Shown in pieces: positions 29,004 to 32,485 of a stretch of 32,485 nucleotides of DNA. The position numbers were made by a program, and so were the translations under genes. Source of the DNA: Opitutus sp. (GTDB lineage: Bacteria > Verrucomicrobiota > Verrucomicrobiae > Opitutales > Opitutaceae); NCBI GenBank assembly GCA_009695065.1, contig SIBR01000041.1, positions 1-32,485 on the forward strand. The letters run 5' to 3'. The notes beneath the pieces were generated by a model. That model was given only the letters and a program-made list of their open reading frames with translations. It was not told where the DNA came from and did no database searches. Positions within the stretch are counted from its first letter, which is position 1. Every line of letters begins with the position of its first letter.

Positions 29004-29023
29004 CCCGACGCACGATCCGGCGG

Positions 29024-29063
29024 GCGGGATTGATTTGTATCCCGCACCGATCCGCGCTTTTTT
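29024..29063 (+). terminator. hairpin and T run after the alpha/beta-hydrolase gene
   Basis: GCGGGAT (29024-29030) pairs with ATCCCGC (29039-29045) across an 8-nt loop. A run of six T follows at 29058-29063, 12 nt further on. The hairpin starts 20 bp after the stop codon. The distance from stem to T run is longer than ideal. Confidence 0.5.
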
Positions 29064-29130
29064 CCCACCCGTCCTCCTGCCCGCCGCCCCGGCGCACGGC
29101 AGATCGTCAACCCCGTAAGATCATCGCATC

Positions 29131-30576
29131 ATGAATCTGCTGAGACCCCTCGTCGCCGTTCTTTGCCTCGCCACCACCGCCTGCGCCGCCCAGACGCCGA
29201 CCTTCCGCGCCGGCGCGTTCGCCCAGGACGTCACGCCCACGAAATTTCCCGCTCCGATCAACGGCAGCATGAAGGGCGCCTTCGCCAGCACCGTCACCGA
29301 CCCGATGCACGCGCGCAGCCTGGCCCTCAGCGATGGCAAAACCGAAATCATCCTGTGCGTGGTCGACGCCTGCCTGATCCCGCGCGAGATCTGCGAGAAG
29401 GCGAAGGCGATCGCCTCGAAAAACACGGGGGTCCCCGCTTCGCACATCCTGATCAGCGCGACCCACTCCCACAGTTGCGCGGCCCTGACCCCGGCCTTCC
29501 AGAGCGATCCCGATCCCGCCTACCTCGCCACCGTGCCGGGCCGCATCGCGCAGGGCATCACGCAGGCGCACGCCAATCTGGAACCGGCGGACATCGCCTG
29601 GAGCAAGGACAGCGATCCGACCCAAGTCCACAACCGCCGCTGGTTCATGAAACCGGGTCAGACCTACGAGAACCCCTTCGATAGCACCGGCGACCGTGCC
29701 CGCATGAATCCCGGCAACCAGAATCCGCAGGTCAGCGGACCGGCGGGGCCGGTGGATCCCGAGGTCTCCATCCTCGCCGTTCGCGCCCGGACCAACCAGC
29801 GCCCCATCGCCGTGCTCGCCAATTACAGTCTGCATTATGTGGGCGGACTCCCCGCGATTTCCGCCGACTACTACGGCGCCTTCGCCGAGGAGATCGGCCG
29901 GCGGCTGCACGCCAACGACAAACGCTACACGAGCAAGGCCGCATTCGTCGGCATCATGAGCAACGGCACCAGCGGCAACATCAACAACATCGACTACAGC
30001 GCCCCGGCCTCGCTCCGAAAAATGGCGCCCGGAGAAAAGATCGAGATCGTGGCGAAAAGCGTGGCCGATGCCGCCATGCGCGCGTGGGACAAGCTCGCCT
30101 GGCAATCCTACGTGCCGCTCTCAAGCGTGGAGCGCGACATTCAGCTCGGCGTGCGCAAGGCCGCCCCCGCGGAACTCGAACGCGCCCGTCAGCTCGTGGC
30201 CACCACGCCCAAGGACAAGGGTGGCCAGTTCGACGACCGCAAGGCCATCTACGCCCGCGAGGCCCTGCTGCTCGACAAATATCCCGACCAGGTTCCGGTC
30301 AAGTTGCAGGCCCATCGCATCGGCGCGCTCACCATCGCCTCCATCCCGTGCGAGATTTTCGTGGAAATCGGCCTCGACCTGAAGGCGAACAAGCCGCTGG
30401 ACCAGCATTTCACCATCTCGCTCGCCAATGGCTACAACGGCTACCTGCCCACGCCCGAGCATCACCAACTCGGCGGCTACGAAACGTGGCGCGCACGCAG
30501 CAGCTACCTGGAGGTCGACGCCTCGACCAAGATCACGAAAAACCTGAAGGAGATGCTCGCCCAGCTGGCGAAGTAG
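29131..30576 (+). CDS. exported neutral/alkaline ceramidase-like protein (copy 2)
   Basis: A 481-residue protein with a signal peptide (LLRPLVAVLCLATTACAAQ). A weak lipobox-like TTAC is present, but its -3 residue is unusual. Motifs match the ceramidase N-terminal domain: FAQDVTPTKFPAPING, VVDACLIPREIC, ISATHSHSCAA (zinc-binding His region), LANYSLHYVGG and IMSNGTSGNINN. It is clearly different from copy 1 at 26333-27688, with longer internal loops, so it is an old paralogue or an independent acquisition. Reaction expected from the family: hydrolysis of an amide bond in lipids or related compounds at the cell surface; this is unproven here. The start is the ATG at 29131, 127 bp after the alpha/beta-hydrolase. 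Confidence 0.82.
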   Translation: MNLLRPLVAVLCLATTACAAQTPTFRAGAFAQDVTPTKFPAPINGSMKGAFASTVTDPMHARSLALSDGKTEIILCVVDACLIPREICEKAKAIASKNTGVPASHILISATHSHSCAALTPAFQSDPDPAYLATVPGRIAQGITQAHANLEPADIAWSKDSDPTQVHNRRWFMKPGQTYENPFDSTGDRARMNPGNQNPQVSGPAGPVDPEVSILAVRARTNQRPIAVLANYSLHYVGGLPAISADYYGAFAEEIGRRLHANDKRYTSKAAFVGIMSNGTSGNINNIDYSAPASLRKMAPGEKIEIVAKSVADAAMRAWDKLAWQSYVPLSSVERDIQLGVRKAAPAELERARQLVATTPKDKGGQFDDRKAIYAREALLLDKYPDQVPVKLQAHRIGALTIASIPCEIFVEIGLDLKANKPLDQHFTISLANGYNGYLPTPEHHQLGGYETWRARSSYLEVDASTKITKNLKEMLAQLAK

Positions 30577-30678
30577 CCCATCGCGGCGGAGCACAGCGGA
30601 TCGTCGAAGTCGGCGCCGCCGGGGTGCGGCGGGAAATTTGCCCTTGAGCTGCCCGGGGCCGTTTCCATCGTAACCCGC

Positions 30679-30751
30679 ACGGCAATGGGATCTGCCGTCT
30701 CCCACCGGAGAAAACCGCCCGACGCGAGTCAGGGCTGATGATTCCTACCGC
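30679..30751 (+). promoter_or_regulatory. fluoride riboswitch (crcB motif)
   Basis: The expected parts of the fluoride aptamer are in order. GGC (30681-30683) can form the pseudoknot with GCC (30694-30696). P1 is GGGATC (30687-30692) with GATTCC (30740-30745), including one G-U pair. An added hairpin TCTCC-CACC-GGAGA follows. Then come AAAACCGCCC and the second stem GCCC/GGGC, leading into the hallmark GGGCTGATGATTCCTACC. It lies directly before crcB, which fits its known role. The P1 3' strand, extended as TGATTCCT (30739-30746), is fully complementary to AGGAATCA (30765-30772), which contains the ribosome binding site. Translational ON control by fluoride is inferred. Confidence 0.88.
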
Positions 30752-30762
30752 GAGGCCAGACC

Positions 30763-30777
30763 CAAGGAATCACCATG
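30763..30777 (+). promoter_or_regulatory. crcB ribosome binding site, maskable by the riboswitch
   Basis: AAGGA (30764-30768) precedes the ATG at 30775 with a good spacing of 6 nt. It is one of the few clear Shine-Dalgarno sequences in the window and is inside the 8-base complement to the aptamer's P1 strand. Confidence 0.7.
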
Positions 30778-31173
30778 TCTCTCTATTTTTGGATCGCGCT
30801 CGGCAGCGCACTCGGCGGCGTCGCCCGCTTCGGGCTCTCCGGCTTTGTCGACCAACGCATCGGCGAATCGTTTCCCTGGGGCACGGTGATCGTAAATGTC
30901 GCAGGCTGTTTCGTGATCGGATTCTTCGCGACATTGACCGCCCCCGGAGGCCGCTTCCCCGTCGGCGCAGCCGGGCGGCACTTTTTCATGACGGGTGTGT
31001 TGGGCGGTTTCACGACGTTCTCCTCGTTCAGCCTGCAGACGCTGTCACTGGCCCGCGACGGCGACTGGCTGCGCGCAGGCGGCAACGCCATCGGTTCGCT
31101 GGCCTTTTGTCTCGTCGCCGTGTGGCTGGGCCATATCGTCGCGCTGGGCGTCAACGCACTTAAAGGCACTTGA
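30775..31173 (+). CDS. crcB: fluoride ion channel CrcB/Fluc
   Basis: The 132-residue membrane protein has four hydrophobic helices and the Fluc signatures: GSALGGVARFGLS (10-22), WGTVIVNVAGCF (35-46, with Asn41 of the channel), and TGVLGGFTTFSSFS (73-86, the Phe-box and Thr/Ser track). Fluc forms dual-topology dimers that let fluoride leave the cytoplasm, protecting enzymes such as enolase and pyrophosphatase. The length is normal. Identity is supported independently by the fluoride riboswitch just upstream, which is expected to switch on its translation when fluoride is high. The acetamidase gene begins 33 bp downstream and may be co-transcribed. Confidence 0.97.
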   Translation: MSLYFWIALGSALGGVARFGLSGFVDQRIGESFPWGTVIVNVAGCFVIGFFATLTAPGGRFPVGAAGRHFFMTGVLGGFTTFSSFSLQTLSLARDGDWLRAGGNAIGSLAFCLVAVWLGHIVALGVNALKGT

Positions 31174-31206
31174 GCCACTGCCGCGGCGAATGCGCCGTCC
31201 CGATTT

Positions 31207-32256
31207 ATGAAGCATATCCCTCGCTCCGTAGTCATCCCCTTCGCCGCTGTCGCCGCGGTGTTCCTGTCGACCGTCGCCCACGATCTCCGGGGCGCGGGTG
31301 AACCGGTGGTCGCGGAAACGTATCACCGGACCCTGTCCGCAAAACATCCGGTACTCAAACGCATCCGCCCGTCCGAGGTCATCGTGACGCGCACGGTCTG
31401 CGCCTCGGGCCGGGACGAAAAAGGCGTGCAGCACTCGGAGAACGGCAATCCGCTCACCGGGCCGTTTTTCGTCGAGGGCGCCGAGCCCGGGGACGCGATC
31501 CTCGTCCACTTCAAAAAAATGCGCATCAGCCGCAACTGGGGGTTTTCGAGTTCACGGCTGGGCTTGTTCGCGCTGACCCCGGAAACGATCGCCTCGCTCC
31601 ACCCGATGTACGCGGCGCCCTACAAACCCGGCCACGTCTTCCCCGGCCGCGCCAATCTCGTGCGCTGGGAGGTCGACCTCGAACGCCAAACCGTGCGCCT
31701 CGCTGAGCCAAAGAGTTCCGCGGTCGCCCTGGAGTTTCCCGTGCAGCCGATGCTGGGTTGCATCGGCGTCGCACCCGCGGGCGATTTCGTGCCGACCTCG
31801 GGTCCGTCGGGGCCCTACGGCGGCAATCTCGACTACAACGAAATCCGCGAAGGTGCGACCGTGCTGCTGCCCGTCTATCATCCGGGCGCCCTGCTCTACC
31901 TCGGCGATGGTCACGCGCTTCAGGGCGACGGCGAGGCGACCGGCAGCGGCATCGAGATTTCGTTGGAGCTCGAATTCACGACGGAATTAAAAAAACAGGC
32001 GAACCTGACCGGGCCGCGGGTGGAAACCGCCGAGTCCATCATCAGCATCGGCAGCCAGCCGGAATTCGTGAGTTCGCTGGACCGCTCGATCCAGATGGCG
32101 ACGAGCGACATGGTGCACTGGCTGATCGACGACTATAAACTGGAGCCGTGGGCGGCGCACATGCTGATCGGCTACTCCGGCAAATACGATGTTGTCACCG
32201 TCGCCGGTTCCATGGCGCTGCGCATCCCGAAAAAATATCTGCCAAAAAAATCCTGA
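31207..32256 (+). CDS. acetamidase/formamidase family protein with N-terminal export signal
   Basis: The 349-residue protein carries the FmdA/AmdA signatures: NPLTGPFFVEGAEPGDAILV, MLGCIGVAPAGDFVP, GPYGGNLDYNEIREG and LLYLGDGHALQGDGE. These enzymes hydrolyse formamide or acetamide to the acid and ammonia. A hydrophobic N-terminal segment (about 9-24, VVIPFAAVAAVFLSTVA) precedes the domain, suggesting that this member is exported or membrane-anchored, unlike the usual cytoplasmic enzyme. It lies 33 bp after crcB, so it may be included in fluoride-inducible transcripts, but no functional link is known. A hairpin follows the stop codon. Confidence 0.88.
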   Translation: MKHIPRSVVIPFAAVAAVFLSTVAHDLRGAGEPVVAETYHRTLSAKHPVLKRIRPSEVIVTRTVCASGRDEKGVQHSENGNPLTGPFFVEGAEPGDAILVHFKKMRISRNWGFSSSRLGLFALTPETIASLHPMYAAPYKPGHVFPGRANLVRWEVDLERQTVRLAEPKSSAVALEFPVQPMLGCIGVAPAGDFVPTSGPSGPYGGNLDYNEIREGATVLLPVYHPGALLYLGDGHALQGDGEATGSGIEISLELEFTTELKKQANLTGPRVETAESIISIGSQPEFVSSLDRSIQMATSDMVHWLIDDYKLEPWAAHMLIGYSGKYDVVTVAGSMALRIPKKYLPKKS

Positions 32257-32258
32257 GC

Positions 32259-32277
32259 GGCGCCATTACACGGCGCC
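32259..32277 (+). terminator. hairpin after the acetamidase gene
   Basis: GGCGCC (32259-32264) pairs with a second GGCGCC (32272-32277) across a 7-nt loop, 2 nt after the stop codon. There is no T run on the plus strand, so it is a candidate Rho-assisted or stabilising structure. Confidence 0.4.
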
Positions 32278-32340
32278 CAAAGGGGAAAAGCCTCATTTAC
32301 GGATCCTTTAGATCTCTTAAATAGGTCTTCCCAAAAAAGC

Positions 32341-32425
32341 TGGTGCCCGGAGAGGGGATCGAACCCACACGCCTTGCGGCGGCAGATTTTGAGTCTGCTG
32401 CGTCTGCCAATTCCGCCATCCGGGC
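32341..32425 (-). tRNA. tRNA-Leu (anticodon CAA)
   Basis: An 85-nt class II tRNA reads on the minus strand: acceptor stem GCCCGGA / TCCGGGC, discriminator A and encoded CCA. The anticodon stem GCAGA/TCTGC encloses CTCAAAA, giving anticodon CAA for the UUG leucine codon. A long variable arm (around CCGCCGCAAGGCGT) fits leucine tRNAs, and the T arm contains GGTTCGATCCC. A TTTTTT run follows the CCA end by 2 nt on the minus strand and may help termination. Confidence 0.95.
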
Positions 32426-32485
32426 TTCGGAAGGTCTGCGAAAAGTAGGTGGGCTCCTCGCCGTGTCCATGCAAATTTCGCCGGA

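Overview
The window looks like a chromosomal segment of a high-GC member of the Verrucomicrobiota, most likely an Opitutaceae-type soil or plant-debris bacterium. This is inferred from the gene families: a PVC-type CxxCH haem-binding dehydrogenase-like protein, a DUF6807/PmoA-like protein, two ceramidase-like exported proteins, Tat-type amidohydrolases, a sulfatase-fold protein, and MR-type enolases. No rRNA or marker phylogeny is available to confirm it. Few start codons have a visible Shine-Dalgarno sequence. No IS element, integrase, phage gene or CRISPR array was seen.

Layout. 1-2.9 kb: a large AsmA-like envelope protein. 3.2-7.1 kb: a hybrid sensor kinase/response regulator broken by four, probably five, single-base frameshifts. 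7.2-10.4 kb: a minus-strand operon of an NAD-dependent 3-hydroxyacyl-CoA/carnitine-type dehydrogenase, a BKACE (DUF849) beta-keto acid cleavage enzyme, and a sulfatase-fold protein that has lost its formylglycine cysteine and two metal-binding Asp residues. 10.5-12.8 kb: an exported beta-propeller, then divergently a short mannonate-dehydratase-like enolase relative lacking most of its capping domain and its first metal ligand. 12.8-15.5 kb: NAD-dependent DNA ligase LigA, with a charged insertion and lower GC, and a VanZ-like protein. 15.8 kb: tRNA-Pro(GGG).

16.1-18.7 kb: the PVC-type cytochrome/dehydrogenase. It is divergent from a plus-strand catabolic cluster at 19.0-22.6 kb: M81 (MlrC-like) metallopeptidase, MR-type acid-sugar dehydratase-like enolase, and gluconate-5-dehydrogenase-like SDR. 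22.7-26.1 kb: a DUF6807 protein, divergent from two tandem paralogous Tat-exported amidohydrolases. A 31-bp perfect dyad lies just in front of the first. 26.3-30.6 kb: two ceramidase-like exported proteins flanking an exported alpha/beta-hydrolase. 30.7-31.2 kb: a fluoride riboswitch and the fluoride channel gene crcB. 31.2-32.3 kb: an acetamidase/formamidase with an N-terminal export signal, then tRNA-Leu(CAA) on the minus strand.

Most of the window encodes exported or peripheral catabolic enzymes, in short operons, for polysaccharide- or lipid-derived substrates. The most rewarding parts are the dehydrogenase-BKACE-degenerate sulfatase operon, the degenerate enolase, and the riboswitch, where an 8-bp complement can mask the crcB ribosome binding site.
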